From the NCBI RefSeq assembly GCF_014200575.1, contig NZ_JACHBZ010000008.1, positions 62,001 to 126,000 on the forward strand: a DNA stretch of 64,000 nt. Direction: 5' to 3'. The stretch comes from Mucilaginibacter saanensis. GTDB lineage: Bacteria; Bacteroidota; Bacteroidia; Sphingobacteriales; Sphingobacteriaceae. Below the pieces are notes generated by a model. The model was not told the origin of the DNA and searched no databases. It saw only the letters and a program-made list of their open reading frames with translations. Positions within the stretch are counted from its first letter, which is position 1. Each line of letters starts with the position of its first letter. This document shows positions 8,894 through 18,117 of the stretch, one piece after another. Both the position numbers and the translations under genes were made by a program.

Positions 8894-9466
8894 TTAAATC
8901 CAGTTTTTTTGAAGGCATGCCCGCAGGTTAAGTTTTGCCCGGTGAATAATAACCCAAAAGTTGGCCTGCGTAACTTTTAATTCGCTGCAAATAAATTCGG
9001 TGGCCTCGTCGTCAATATGTTTCATGGTAAAAACCGACATCCATAATACTGGTAGTTTTTGCATACATCTTTGTAGTATTTGATTAAACTCCTTACCCCT
9101 AAGTGGGTCATGGTTATCAATACCAAAGGGCTGCGGGGCGTGTGCACTGGTCCAGTGTCCGTTATCTTCTTCAAAAAAATCCTGTTGTTTTTCTTCCGCC
9201 TTTTTCTCCCCGGCATTTGCCAGTCCCGATGATTTTTTGCGGTAAACATCAATGATCTTATTTTTCAGAATGGCGGTAAGCCAGGTGCGCTCCGTGCTTT
9301 TACCTTCAAAACGGTCAACCTTTTCTAAAGCGGCTAAAAAAGTTTCCTGTACCAGGTCCTTAGCCAGTTCGTCGTCATTCAAGCGTGATAAGGTATAGGC
9401 ATACAGGTAATCGGCATGGGCCTTAACCCAGTGGCGGGGGTTTAACAATTGAGTTTCAGTGGCCAT
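8894..9466 (-). CDS. ECF-family RNA polymerase sigma factor
   Basis: 190 aa. Region 2 is clear (LSRLNDDELAKDLVQETFLA, then FEGKSTERTWLTAILKNKII). Region 4 is at the C-terminus (FICSELKVTQANFWVIIHRA). The polar linker of about 45 residues is longer than in most ECFs, as in the TIGR02943-type subgroup. It heads a two-gene unit with the small zinc-finger protein. The divergent neighbour is a DUF1223 gene, and the 250-bp space between them may hold sigma-dependent promoters. The regulon is unknown; oxidative or envelope stress is a reasonable guess. Confidence 0.9.
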   Translation of the reverse strand: MATETQLLNPRHWVKAHADYLYAYTLSRLNDDELAKDLVQETFLAALEKVDRFEGKSTERTWLTAILKNKIIDVYRKKSSGLANAGEKKAEEKQQDFFEEDNGHWTSAHAPQPFGIDNHDPLRGKEFNQILQRCMQKLPVLWMSVFTMKHIDDEATEFICSELKVTQANFWVIIHRAKLNLRACLQKNWI

Positions 9467-9716
9467 TAATAAATTTATTCATAACAGTTTAGTCGTACGC
9501 GTGCGTAATTCCTTACAAAGGAACGCGCGTTTTTTGTATAGTAATCATACTGCGCCAATTATTGATTAAATTTACGTATACCAATTTGATTTTAAGTGAA
9601 TTATGATGGTGCCGGAGGTGGGTAGCACCGCCAATAAAAAAATAAAATTTATTGTAAGGTTATTTAATCCAAGCCGACTAAGCTGTAAAAACGTTTATCA
9701 AATAATTCATTATCAT

Positions 9717-10523
9717 ATGAAACCTATTAAAGCACTTGTAATTACCGCTGGCTTTGCCATTGCGGTAGTTGCCTTAGCATCCTTCATAACCCCAACAATT
9801 AAGAACGGGAGTAGGAAAGCTGCTGTAAATACCGGCGACAAGGGGTTTGCCGTGATTGAGCTTTTTACATCAGAGGGCTGTTCAAGCTGCCCCCCTGCTG
9901 ATGAACTGGTTGCCAAAATTCAAAAAGAGGATAAAGATAAACCGGTTTATATACTGGCATTTCATGTTGATTACTGGAACCGCCTGGGCTGGAAAGATGT
10001 TTTTAGCAGCGCCGAATATTCAAAGAGGCAAAGTGAGTATGCGGGTTGGTTAAAGTTGCAGTCGGTTTATACACCTCAAATTGTGGTGAACGGTAAAAAG
10101 GAGTTTGTTGGTTCTGAGGAAGGTACCTTACGTAATGCCATTACTGCGGGCTTGCGCACTGCGTCAACCGCTACACTTGCGCTTACCGCTCAAAAAGATC
10201 AGGCCCGCGTTGCTATAAATTACCACGTAATCGGAACTGATAAAAATAGCGGCCTGCTGCTGGCGCTGGTGCAAAAAACGGCCCAAACGAGGGTTGAACG
10301 CGGCGAAAACGGGGGGCGTACTTTATCTCATGTGCAAATTGTACGTAAAATAAAAAGCCTGCCTTTGGGCTCAGGCGAAAACGGCAATACTAATATAACT
10401 CTGCCCGATGACTTTAATACCCGCGATTGGGAGTTGATAGGTTTTGTGCAAAACAAAGTAAATGGCGCAATTTTAGCTGCGGCAAGGGCTGATTTTGGCA
10501 CAACTGTTAGTGCCGGCAAGTAA
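9717..10523 (+). CDS. DUF1223 (thioredoxin-like) exported protein
   Basis: 268 aa from the ATG at 9717, which begins a signal-anchor (MKPIKALVITAGFAIAVVAL). An upstream in-frame ATG at 9603 would put 38 polar residues before this signal and is unlikely. The domain begins VIELFTSEGCSSCPPAD, a thioredoxin-like CxxC motif, followed by FHVDYWNRLGWKD and TPQIVVNG, all diagnostic of DUF1223. The biochemical role is unknown; a periplasmic thiol/redox function is inferred from the CxxC. It is divergent from the ECF sigma factor and 86 bp upstream of the cytochrome b gene. Confidence 0.85.
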   Translation: MKPIKALVITAGFAIAVVALASFITPTIKNGSRKAAVNTGDKGFAVIELFTSEGCSSCPPADELVAKIQKEDKDKPVYILAFHVDYWNRLGWKDVFSSAEYSKRQSEYAGWLKLQSVYTPQIVVNGKKEFVGSEEGTLRNAITAGLRTASTATLALTAQKDQARVAINYHVIGTDKNSGLLLALVQKTAQTRVERGENGGRTLSHVQIVRKIKSLPLGSGENGNTNITLPDDFNTRDWELIGFVQNKVNGAILAAARADFGTTVSAGK

Positions 10524-10609
10524 CAGCGTTTGCGGGCATTTTTATTAACAGCATTGATGGCCGGTGATTGAATTATCTCCGGTCAAAAATGTTTTAAAAT
10601 GAATGAAAT

Positions 10610-11317
10610 ATGAAAGTGATCAAAGAGAAGCACCCCTTAGCCATGCGGTGGACCCATTGGGTAAACTTTCCGATACTAACCATCATGATATGGAGCGGAA
10701 TGTTGATTTACTGGGCTAATGATGAGTATAAGATAACGCTATTTGGGCATACCTACTTTAACTTTTTTCCGGAGTGGTTTTATAAAGCCCTGCATATACC
10801 CCATCGATTGGCCGAGGGTATGGCCTTTCACTTTTTATTTATGTGGTTTTTTACGCTGAATGGTATTTTGTATGTACTATACACCCTCATATCGGGCGAG
10901 TGGCGCGAGCTGGTGCCTCAAAAAAAATCATTTAAGGAGGCCTGGCTGGTGTTGCTGCATGATTTGCATATCCGCAAAACAGCCCCACCGCAAAATAAAT
11001 ACAATGCCGCCCAGCGTATAGCCTACACGGCTATTATTGTAATGGGCTTGGGCTCGTTAATAACCGGGCTGGCAATTTACAAGCCAGTACAGTTTTATTA
11101 TTTAACCTGGCTTTGCGGTGGCTATCATTTTGCACGCATACTTCATTTTGCACTTACTATTGGTTATGTGCTTTTTTTTGTGGTTCACATTGTGCAGGTA
11201 ATACTTGCCGGATGGAACAATTTCAGATCGGTTATTTCAGGATTTGAAATTGTACATGAAGAGCCTAAACCAGTTATTGAAACCACCACGCCAAATGATG
11301 AAAAACCCGTTCAATAA
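10610..11317 (+). CDS. Cytochrome b561-type membrane subunit
   Basis: 235 aa with four main membrane helices and haem-ligand histidines in the right places (HPLAMRWTHWVNF near the N-terminus, HRLAEGMAFHFLF in the middle, HFALTIGYVLFFVVHIVQ near the C-terminus). This matches the Ni-hydrogenase/thiosulfate-reductase cytochrome b family. It overlaps the next gene, a Tat-exported molybdopterin oxidoreductase, by about 20 bp, so the two probably form a quinone-linked periplasmic redox complex analogous to, but not the same family as, MsrPQ. Confidence 0.87.
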   Translation: MKVIKEKHPLAMRWTHWVNFPILTIMIWSGMLIYWANDEYKITLFGHTYFNFFPEWFYKALHIPHRLAEGMAFHFLFMWFFTLNGILYVLYTLISGEWRELVPQKKSFKEAWLVLLHDLHIRKTAPPQNKYNAAQRIAYTAIIVMGLGSLITGLAIYKPVQFYYLTWLCGGYHFARILHFALTIGYVLFFVVHIVQVILAGWNNFRSVISGFEIVHEEPKPVIETTTPNDEKPVQ

Positions 11318-12092
11318 AAAAAATAGGGCCCCTAAAAAGCCGCTTACCGTTGATCAGAAGATCTCCCGGCGTAATTTTATTTCCTTTGGCAGCTTTGTTG
11401 TATTGGGAAGCGCTGCTTTTGGCGGGTGGAAATGGCTGTATAACTCGCCCGAGGAGGCAAAAACAGTTACAGCCGGTGCCCGTGCGCCGCTACGGCGTGC
11501 GCTAAACCAAACAGAGCTGGCTGTACGCCGAATTTTTAGCAATAACAACCTGGTTAAAACCTATCCGAAAGACAGGGCTGCCAAAAATGTACGCCATAAT
11601 AGCGACATTGGATCAGAAGGGAAGGTAGATATAGCCGCGTGGGTGTTACAGGTGAAGAAACAATCGGGCGAGGTATTGAAGATTTCGCTTGATGAGTTAA
11701 AGGCATTACCCAAGACAGATATTATATATGATTTTAAATGCGTGGAGGGCTGGGATCAGATATCGCATTGGGGCGGCGTAAAATTCAGCGATTTTATAAA
11801 TCACTATAAGCTGGATGATCAAACCAGGCTACAATACGTGGGTATGGAAACACCCGATCAGAAATATTATGTGGGTATTGATATGCCGAGCGCCATGCAT
11901 CCCCAAACCCTGCTGGCTTATGAAGTAAATGAAAAGCCGCTGCCAGCCAAACACGGTGCGCCTTTGCGGCTCATTATTCCGGTTAAGTATGGTATAAAAA
12001 ATTTGAAACGGATAGGCAGTATCACTTTCAGCGATAACCGCCCGCGCGATTACTGGGCCGAGCTGGGTTATGATTACTATTCGGGCTTATAA
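11295..12092 (+). CDS. Sulfite-oxidase-family molybdopterin oxidoreductase, Tat-exported
   Basis: About 265 aa from tandem ATG codons at 11295/11298, chosen because the region just after reads as a twin-arginine signal (KISRRNFISFGSFVVLGSAA). A start at 11205 would lie deep inside the cytochrome gene. The Moco-coordinating Cys is in DFKCVEGW (about residue 149), followed by HWGGVKFSDFI and HGAPLRLIIPVKYGIKNLKRI, all family hallmarks of the YedY/MsrP and sulfite oxidase fold. Likely a periplasmic reductase or dehydrogenase drawing electrons through the cytochrome b; the substrate is not predictable. Its cofactor would depend on the modABC transporter nearby. Confidence 0.87.
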   Translation: MMKNPFNKKNRAPKKPLTVDQKISRRNFISFGSFVVLGSAAFGGWKWLYNSPEEAKTVTAGARAPLRRALNQTELAVRRIFSNNNLVKTYPKDRAAKNVRHNSDIGSEGKVDIAAWVLQVKKQSGEVLKISLDELKALPKTDIIYDFKCVEGWDQISHWGGVKFSDFINHYKLDDQTRLQYVGMETPDQKYYVGIDMPSAMHPQTLLAYEVNEKPLPAKHGAPLRLIIPVKYGIKNLKRIGSITFSDNRPRDYWAELGYDYYSGL

Positions 12093-12173
12093 TTAAAGCT
12101 GTTAAATTTCCTGTGGAAAATTTAGCGGGTTATGCACAGCTTTATTGGCGTTAATATTTGCATATTGCGGGTA

Positions 12174-13517
12174 ATGCCGGTTGCTAAACTGCCTCTTTCA
12201 AAACAACTTGCTTATGCCTGCGGGATGATAGGATGGAGCATCATGACCAATATTATTATTGTGATGCTGCCCTACTTTTATTTGCCGCCGTCAAATGCCG
12301 GTTTAACGCCGCTAGTACCCCAACTGCTTGTTTTTGGGATCTTTAATATCATGTCGGTTATTGCAGCATCGGGGAGGTTTGTGGATGCTATTTTTGATCC
12401 CTTTGTTGCCTCCATGAGCGATAAGAGCAACAATGCCAAAGGGCGGCGCATTCCCTTCATGAAATGGGCTATTTTGCCTGCTGTGGTTTTTTGCTCCCTT
12501 ACCTTTTACCCGCTGGTTAAGGGCGAAAGTATCCATAACGCGCTATGGCTAACCTTTACGTTGATCTGCTTTTTTATGGGAGCCACGGCATATATTATCC
12601 CCTATAATGCCTTGCTGCCCGAGCTGGCCGTTACCGCTGCCGAAAAGGTGGAGCTATCATCATTACAGCAGGTGGGGTTTGTGATCGGTATTATCCTATC
12701 AGCCATGGTCAATAACTTTGCCGACCTGGTACAGCAAATAATGCATCAGGTTAACCGGGATACTGCCGTACAATATACCATTTGGGGCCTGTGCATTTTT
12801 GCAGGTTTGGTAATGCTAATCCCGGTTTTTGCTATCGATGAGAAAAAATATTCAAACAGTATCCCGTCGCACCTGCCCTTACTGCCCGCCATTCGTAAAA
12901 CGTTCAGTAACCGCAACTTTAAATATTACCTCATTTCTGATTTTTCGTACTACATGGCGCTCAGTATCATATCAAGCGGGTTGTTGTTTTTTGTAACGGT
13001 ACTGCTGCACCTGCCCGAGTCAATGGGGGGAGTGTTAATGGGGGTTATGGTGTTGGTTTCGCTGTTGTTTTATCCGCTTATCAATTATCTCTCCAAAAAG
13101 ATAGGAAAAAAGCCTATTGTAATTTTTTCATTTGGTTTGCTGAGCCTCATTTTTGTGGCAATATTTTTCCTGGGTAAGTTTCCGTTGTCGTCAACCGCAC
13201 AGATCTATATATTGGTGTTAAGTGCATCGTTTCCGTTGGCGTCGCTGGGTATATTACCCAACGCCATATTGGCCGAAATAGCCCAGAACGATGCTAAAAG
13301 AACCGGCGAAAACCGGGAAGGAATGTTTTTTGCCGTAAAATACCTGTTTGTGAAATTGGGCCAAACATTGGGTATTGCCCTGTTTGCCTTTTTAACCGTG
13401 TATGGTAAAGACCCCGGTAATGATTACGGCCTGCGCCTTAACGGAATTTGTGGTTGTGTGCTGTGCCTATTGGCTATCCTGTTTTTCAGCCGGTTCCGGG
13501 AGCGACGAACGAGATAA
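12174..13517 (+). CDS. MFS transporter of the GPH (MelB-like) family
   Basis: 447 aa from the ATG at 12174 (MPVAKLPLSKQLAYACGMIG, the usual start of GPH proteins); a start at 12132 is possible. Twelve membrane segments. The cytoplasmic loop DAIFDPFVASMSDKSNNAKG fits the MelB-like 2-3 loop, and IPYNALLPELA is a further family motif. GPH members usually carry sugars, but relatives sit in bacterial cyclopropane/furan fatty-acid loci, as here. It converges on the lipid operon with only 18 bp between the stop codons, so a lipid-related role is worth considering. Confidence 0.82.
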   Translation: MPVAKLPLSKQLAYACGMIGWSIMTNIIIVMLPYFYLPPSNAGLTPLVPQLLVFGIFNIMSVIAASGRFVDAIFDPFVASMSDKSNNAKGRRIPFMKWAILPAVVFCSLTFYPLVKGESIHNALWLTFTLICFFMGATAYIIPYNALLPELAVTAAEKVELSSLQQVGFVIGIILSAMVNNFADLVQQIMHQVNRDTAVQYTIWGLCIFAGLVMLIPVFAIDEKKYSNSIPSHLPLLPAIRKTFSNRNFKYYLISDFSYYMALSIISSGLLFFVTVLLHLPESMGGVLMGVMVLVSLLFYPLINYLSKKIGKKPIVIFSFGLLSLIFVAIFFLGKFPLSSTAQIYILVLSASFPLASLGILPNAILAEIAQNDAKRTGENREGMFFAVKYLFVKLGQTLGIALFAFLTVYGKDPGNDYGLRLNGICGCVLCLLAILFFSRFRERRTR

Positions 13518-13535
13518 CGAGTTTAAAGTCGATGA

Positions 13536-14774
13536 TTATCTGCCAGTATTGTTGGGCCTGGTGTAAACCAGATGCATTACGTTAATATTGCGCATTTCAA
13601 AGGCGGCTTCGCAATAACAAAGATAATAGTTCCACTTACGAATAAAACGGTCATCAAAACCTAACGTCCGTACTTTGGACAGGTTAGCATTAAAGGCATC
13701 AAACCAGAGTTTTAAGGTAAGTGCGTAATCAAGGCCGATATCTTTCAGGTCAACCATGGTCATATCACCGGTGCGGTTAACAGATGAGTTGATTGCCCCT
13801 ACCGATGGCAGTAACGAACCCGGGAATATGTGCTTCTGTATCCAGTCTACCCCTTTGCGCAGGGCAGTATACCTTGAATCGGGCGAGGTAATAACCTGTA
13901 TGGCCAGTATGCCGTTTTTCTTTAACAGGTCGTGGCATTTTTTGAAGTACACATCCATATAGTTAAAACCTACGGCTTCCAGCATCTCTACAGATACAAT
14001 TTTATCAAATGTACCCTCCATTTGGCGGTAATCCTTGATCAGGATGCTGACACGGTCGCTCAGGCCTGCCTCTGCTACGCGCTCCACAGCCCATTTATGC
14101 TGCTCCTGTGATATGGTGAGCGAAGTAACCTTGCAGCCATACTTTTGAGCCATGTAAATGGCATTGCCTCCCCAGCCGCTGCCAATTTCAAGTACATGGT
14201 CTGTAGCTTTTAAATGGAGTTGCTGGCACAGGCGCTCGTATTTGGCTATCTGCGCTTCCTGCAAACTTAATCCGTCTTTATAAAAATAAGCGCTGGAGTA
14301 AGTCATGGTTGGATCAAGGAAACTGGCAAAAAAATCATTGTTCAGATCGTAATGTTCTGATATGTTTTTACGAGAGCCCTCAACCGTATTGGCCCTTTTA
14401 AAATGTGATAGCTTATTGAACCATTTAAGCAGGTTGAGCGACAAGGTTTGAACCTTACTGCCCGATAAACCCGGAGCGTTATCAATATTCAGCAGTACCC
14501 ATTTAATTACATTGGTAATATTATCCGTATCCCAAAGTCCGTCAACATAAGCCTCGCCAAAACCAATATCACCAAACAATATCAGGCGTTTATAAAACTC
14601 CTCATGGTTTACAGTTATGCTTGCATGAATGCTCCCCTCGCCATTGCCGATAACAATTTGCCCGCCATTTTGCAAGGTTAAATAAAGTGCGCCCTTATCC
14701 ATTTTGGAAAGGAACTTTAAAACGATATCCTGATAAAAGCTATTATTTTTTACAAGGGAGAGCGTATCGGCCAT
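13536..14774 (-). CDS. Cyclopropane-fatty-acyl-phospholipid synthase family methyltransferase
   Basis: 412 aa. The family motif HYDLNNDFFASFLDPTMTYS precedes the SAM-binding loop VLEIGSGWGGNAIYMAQKYG; SVEMLEAVGFNYMDVYFKKC and WIQKHIFPGSLLPS are also typical of CFA synthases acting on unsaturated acyl chains in phospholipids. An N-terminal lipid-binding region of about 120 residues is present, giving full length. It is the last gene of the minus-strand lipid operon, 84 bp after DUF1365. The exact product (cyclopropane, methyl-branched or furan precursor) is not settled by sequence. Confidence 0.9.
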   Translation of the reverse strand: MADTLSLVKNNSFYQDIVLKFLSKMDKGALYLTLQNGGQIVIGNGEGSIHASITVNHEEFYKRLILFGDIGFGEAYVDGLWDTDNITNVIKWVLLNIDNAPGLSGSKVQTLSLNLLKWFNKLSHFKRANTVEGSRKNISEHYDLNNDFFASFLDPTMTYSSAYFYKDGLSLQEAQIAKYERLCQQLHLKATDHVLEIGSGWGGNAIYMAQKYGCKVTSLTISQEQHKWAVERVAEAGLSDRVSILIKDYRQMEGTFDKIVSVEMLEAVGFNYMDVYFKKCHDLLKKNGILAIQVITSPDSRYTALRKGVDWIQKHIFPGSLLPSVGAINSSVNRTGDMTMVDLKDIGLDYALTLKLWFDAFNANLSKVRTLGFDDRFIRKWNYYLCYCEAAFEMRNINVMHLVYTRPNNTGR

Positions 14775-14858
14775 GGTATAAACTATGTGTAATTAGTGTA
14801 TTTGTAATAATTACGTAATTTAATCCGGTAAGAGTTTTTGACTGCGGGCTATATTTTA

Positions 14859-15665
14859 TCAATATGGCCTAAATACTTCTTTTTGAAGTTCTTTTTGGGC
14901 GCCTTTTTTGTGATAGGGGATTTTCTTGAGCCACAATTTGAGCGCCTGCCAGTGTATTAACGTAATTACCTTGAAGGTGATGAGCGGAAAGCTGATAAAA
15001 TAAAGCAGCAGATTAGCATCGGTAAGCGACTTTTTTACACCGCTTAGGGTGCTGATGAAAAAGCGGTTCCCGGCTTTGTCATAGTCGTCAATTTTAACCT
15101 GTAGCTTGTCGCCGGGAATATGCAGGTCGAAATCAAAGTTGGTATCCATGTCAATAAAGGGCGACACGTAAAAATATTTTTCGGTATTGAGTTTAAACGT
15201 ATCGTTCTGCCTGGTATCGGTACCCAAAAAGTAAGGCTTCATTTCCAGATAGGTATTGCAAACCTCCACTACCGAACAAACCGGCCGGTCGGTTTCGTCA
15301 TAACAAAAATAAAACGACACCGGGTTAAATTGGTAGCCCAGGGTGCATAAGTTGGTAAGCACCATGATACGGCCATCGCCTATAGTAACGCCATTACTTT
15401 GCAGATAGTCGGTAATATGCTGGCGGGCATTTTTAGTGGTATCCGGGTTTTCGCGGGGGAGCTGCAGGTGGTCTTTATCCCTGAAGTTAAACAGGTTAAA
15501 CCGATTGCGGCTCATGAATTTCATACTGGCCGACAACTTGTCGATCTCATCCAGATCAAGGTAAAACATAAATACCTCATAATGGAAGCTATGCACCTTA
15601 GGAGCCAGCCGATGGTGCATCACTTTAGCCTTATATAAACAGGAATTGATAACGCCCTTTACCAT
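14859..15665 (-). CDS. DUF1365 family protein
   Basis: 268 aa. It opens with SCLYKAKVMHHRLAPKVHSFHYEVFMFYLDLDE and has NLCTLGYQFNPVSFYFCYD, the defining DUF1365 segments. The biochemical function is unknown. In bacteria it is repeatedly found between a FAD-dependent oxidoreductase and a CFA-type methyltransferase, and in plant cyclopropane synthases the same three parts are fused. The same order is seen here, 15 bp after the FAD gene and 84 bp before the CFA gene, so a role in the fatty-acyl modification is likely. Confidence 0.88.
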   Translation of the reverse strand: MVKGVINSCLYKAKVMHHRLAPKVHSFHYEVFMFYLDLDEIDKLSASMKFMSRNRFNLFNFRDKDHLQLPRENPDTTKNARQHITDYLQSNGVTIGDGRIMVLTNLCTLGYQFNPVSFYFCYDETDRPVCSVVEVCNTYLEMKPYFLGTDTRQNDTFKLNTEKYFYVSPFIDMDTNFDFDLHIPGDKLQVKIDDYDKAGNRFFISTLSGVKKSLTDANLLLYFISFPLITFKVITLIHWQALKLWLKKIPYHKKGAQKELQKEVFRPY

Positions 15666-15680
15666 AATGAAATATACGGA

Positions 15681-16973
15681 TTATACCGATGGTTGGATCA
15701 CCACATTTTCATCATACACAGGTTCCCCCAATAATTGCGAGCATAGCTGTACAGCGCTGGTAAAGGCATCCTCATGAAAACCATATTTAAAATAGCTGCC
15801 GCAAAAATAGATGGGGCGGTTTTGATTAAGCTTGTATAACTCTGCCTGGGCATTAATGGCCGGTACATCAAATAAAGGGTGTTCGTAATCAATTTCCTTA
15901 ATGATCTTCCGTTCATCAATATTATCATGCGGATTGATGGATACGAAATAATTCTTTTTGTCAGACACCTGCTGCAGTCTGTTCATCCAGTAAATAGTGC
16001 TTGGGGTAAGCTGACCGTTTTGCTGTTGTATGCGGTAGTTCCAACTGCTCCAGGCCAGTTTGGTTTTGGGCATAATGCTTTCGTCGGTATGCAGGGTAGC
16101 CTTGTTATACTGGTATTTAAAGGTGGATAGCAAACTTTGTTCCTGCGTTGTAGGGCTATCCAGCAGCGCAAGGGCCTGATCGCCATGGGTAGCGATGATC
16201 ACCCGGTCGAACACCTCCTGTGAACCGTCAGAAGCGTAAACGGTTGCCGTACCATCCGCATTGCGCGATACTTTAATGGCCTTGCGGTTAATGTGAATAC
16301 GATCTTTAAATGGTTTGATCAGTATTTCGCGATAGGACTGGCATCCTTTATCAAGCGTGTACCACTGGTGCTGGGTATCTAAGCCTAAAAAGCCATGGTT
16401 CTGAAAAAAGCGGATGAGCGTTACCGCCGGGAAATCCAGCATCTGCTCCATCGGGGTCGACCATACGGCTGAACTCATCGGTACCAGGTATTTCCATAAC
16501 ATATCTTCGCCAAAGCCAAACTCCTTGATATACTGGCCTATGGAATAACCGGCATATTTGGGGTCGTCAACAATCTTAATACTCTCTTTATTAAAACGCC
16601 CTATCTGCAGCAACATTTTAAGGTATTTAAGGTTGAATATATTTTTACGCTGTGCAAACAGGTGCTTAATACTTGAACCCGCATACTCCAAACCCGTTGG
16701 CACATGCTGCACACTGAATGACATCTCTGTTTTTTTAACCGGGGCGCCTATTTGGGCAAACAGCCTGCATAGGTTGGGGTAGGTTTTATAATTAAACACC
16801 ATAAAGCCGGTATCAATGTAAACAGGTTTTCCATCTTCATTAACGGTAACGGTATTGGTATGCCCGCCAACATAATCATTTTGTTCGTAAACGGTTAAAT
16901 TGCTGCCGGGGTGCAAAAAATGAGCGCAGCCCATGCCTGCAATGCCGGTTCCTATGATAGCTGTTTTTAGCAT
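15681..16973 (-). CDS. FAD-dependent amine-oxidase-like oxidoreductase
   Basis: 430 aa. The N-terminal dinucleotide fold is AIIGTGIAGMGCAHFL, followed by TVYEQNDYVGGHTNTV and VYIDTGFMVFNYKTYPNL, which place it in the flavin amine oxidase/protoporphyrinogen oxidase superfamily close to the N-terminal half of plant cyclopropane synthases. The C-terminal FAD-contact region reads RPIYFCGSYFKYGFHEDAF. Probable role: oxidation or desaturation of an acyl chain together with the CFA-type enzyme. It begins 1 bp after the hydrolase gene stop and ends 15 bp before DUF1365. Confidence 0.88.
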   Translation of the reverse strand: MLKTAIIGTGIAGMGCAHFLHPGSNLTVYEQNDYVGGHTNTVTVNEDGKPVYIDTGFMVFNYKTYPNLCRLFAQIGAPVKKTEMSFSVQHVPTGLEYAGSSIKHLFAQRKNIFNLKYLKMLLQIGRFNKESIKIVDDPKYAGYSIGQYIKEFGFGEDMLWKYLVPMSSAVWSTPMEQMLDFPAVTLIRFFQNHGFLGLDTQHQWYTLDKGCQSYREILIKPFKDRIHINRKAIKVSRNADGTATVYASDGSQEVFDRVIIATHGDQALALLDSPTTQEQSLLSTFKYQYNKATLHTDESIMPKTKLAWSSWNYRIQQQNGQLTPSTIYWMNRLQQVSDKKNYFVSINPHDNIDERKIIKEIDYEHPLFDVPAINAQAELYKLNQNRPIYFCGSYFKYGFHEDAFTSAVQLCSQLLGEPVYDENVVIQPSV

Positions 16974-16974
16974 A

Positions 16975-18117
16975 TTATTGTGTTATGGTATTTAAAAAAG
17001 TTTCCACGGCGTAGGTGGATAGCTGCCCGCCGGGCCCATTAATATTATAATCGAACCCGTGAGTTGCCCAGGGTAGTTTTAGCCAATAACGCCTGATGCC
17101 GTTTTGCTGCAGTTTTTCATTTAACCGGCGGCTGTGCTCATAAGCTACCAGCACATCATTGGCACCGTGTATAATGAGTGTAGGGATGCTCTGTTTATCA
17201 ACAAACTCTAACGGTGAACAGGCGGCATACTTTTCGGGTACCTGCGGATATGTACCGCCAATATACCGGTCCATTACCCCGCGCGAATCCATGATGAGCG
17301 GGTTGGAGGGGATAGAGTACCCCCAGATCATATCGGCGGGGCCATAAAAATCTATTACGCCTTTTACATGCACATCATGAAGTGTATAAGCGGCAAGTAA
17401 AGCGATCTGTGCCCCTGCCGAGCGGCCCAGCAGTATAAATTTATTGGTGTCGATGTGTAATTCTGCGGCGTGTTTGCACAGATAGTTCAGGGCCTTGCTA
17501 ACATCTTCAACCGGTGCCGGGGTTTGATATTTGGGCGCCATACGATAATTGATGGATGCCACATGATAGCCTTTTTGTGCCAGGTAGCTATTTAGCTCGG
17601 GCAGTTGCTGGCTGTCGCCACTACTCCATGAGCCGCCGTGAATCATGATTACGCAGGGTTTTCTGCCCAATATACGCGAGGAGTAAAAATCAAGCGATAG
17701 CGATGTATCCTGATACTTTACATAAGTAAGTGATTTGTAAGGTACGGCAGTGGTTTTTTTAAACAGGTTAAAAAAGTCAAAAGGTGTGCCGTCTTTTGGA
17801 AAAATGGCTGTAGAGCTATCGGTATGCATGCCGTTAAAAGCCTGCTGCATGTCATGCTTCACATTCTTGGCTACAATATATGCCCTTATAACAGGCGAAA
17901 TAAATAGCAGAATGGTTATTATTCCAACAATGTTGCCCGGTGTTTTATAGGATGATACCCACACACCCGAGAGGGTGACCAGGGTTGTTAAGCCTACAAA
18001 TATTAAGGGGTACTCCGTAACGGCAATAGCCAACAACCATAAATAATAAGCCGGGGCCTTAAAAATAGTTAATAACGATGCCAGGAAAAATATAAGGAGG
18101 AGTACTAAACGTATCAT
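16975..18117 (-). CDS. Membrane-anchored alpha/beta hydrolase (HSL-type esterase)
   Basis: 380 aa. The first 85 residues form two to three membrane segments. The rest is an alpha/beta hydrolase: oxyanion-hole motif MIHGGSW, nucleophile elbow GRSAGAQ, Asp in HGANDVLV and His in WATHGFDYN. It belongs with the hormone-sensitive-lipase/carboxylesterase group. Its start overlaps the upstream methyltransferase stop by 4 bp (ATGA), and the FAD gene follows after 1 bp, so it is tightly embedded in the lipid operon. It might release or transfer acyl chains; that is inference. Confidence 0.86.
   Translation of the reverse strand: MIRLVLLLIFFLASLLTIFKAPAYYLWLLAIAVTEYPLIFVGLTTLVTLSGVWVSSYKTPGNIVGIITILLFISPVIRAYIVAKNVKHDMQQAFNGMHTDSSTAIFPKDGTPFDFFNLFKKTTAVPYKSLTYVKYQDTSLSLDFYSSRILGRKPCVIMIHGGSWSSGDSQQLPELNSYLAQKGYHVASINYRMAPKYQTPAPVEDVSKALNYLCKHAAELHIDTNKFILLGRSAGAQIALLAAYTLHDVHVKGVIDFYGPADMIWGYSIPSNPLIMDSRGVMDRYIGGTYPQVPEKYAACSPLEFVDKQSIPTLIIHGANDVLVAYEHSRRLNEKLQQNGIRRYWLKLPWATHGFDYNINGPGGQLSTYAVETFLNTITQ

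Noticed and set aside
8605..9466. RpoE-ChrR singlet-oxygen pair controlling the lipid operon
   Set aside because: The anti-sigma lacks the ChrR cupin domain and the sigma is of a different ECF group, so the Rhodobacter regulatory link cannot be carried over.
9495..9535. Hairpin with ACGCG/CGCGT arms followed by T residues upstream of the ECF gene
   Set aside because: Arms are interrupted, and no gene on the plus strand ends here; function as a terminator or operator is unsupported.
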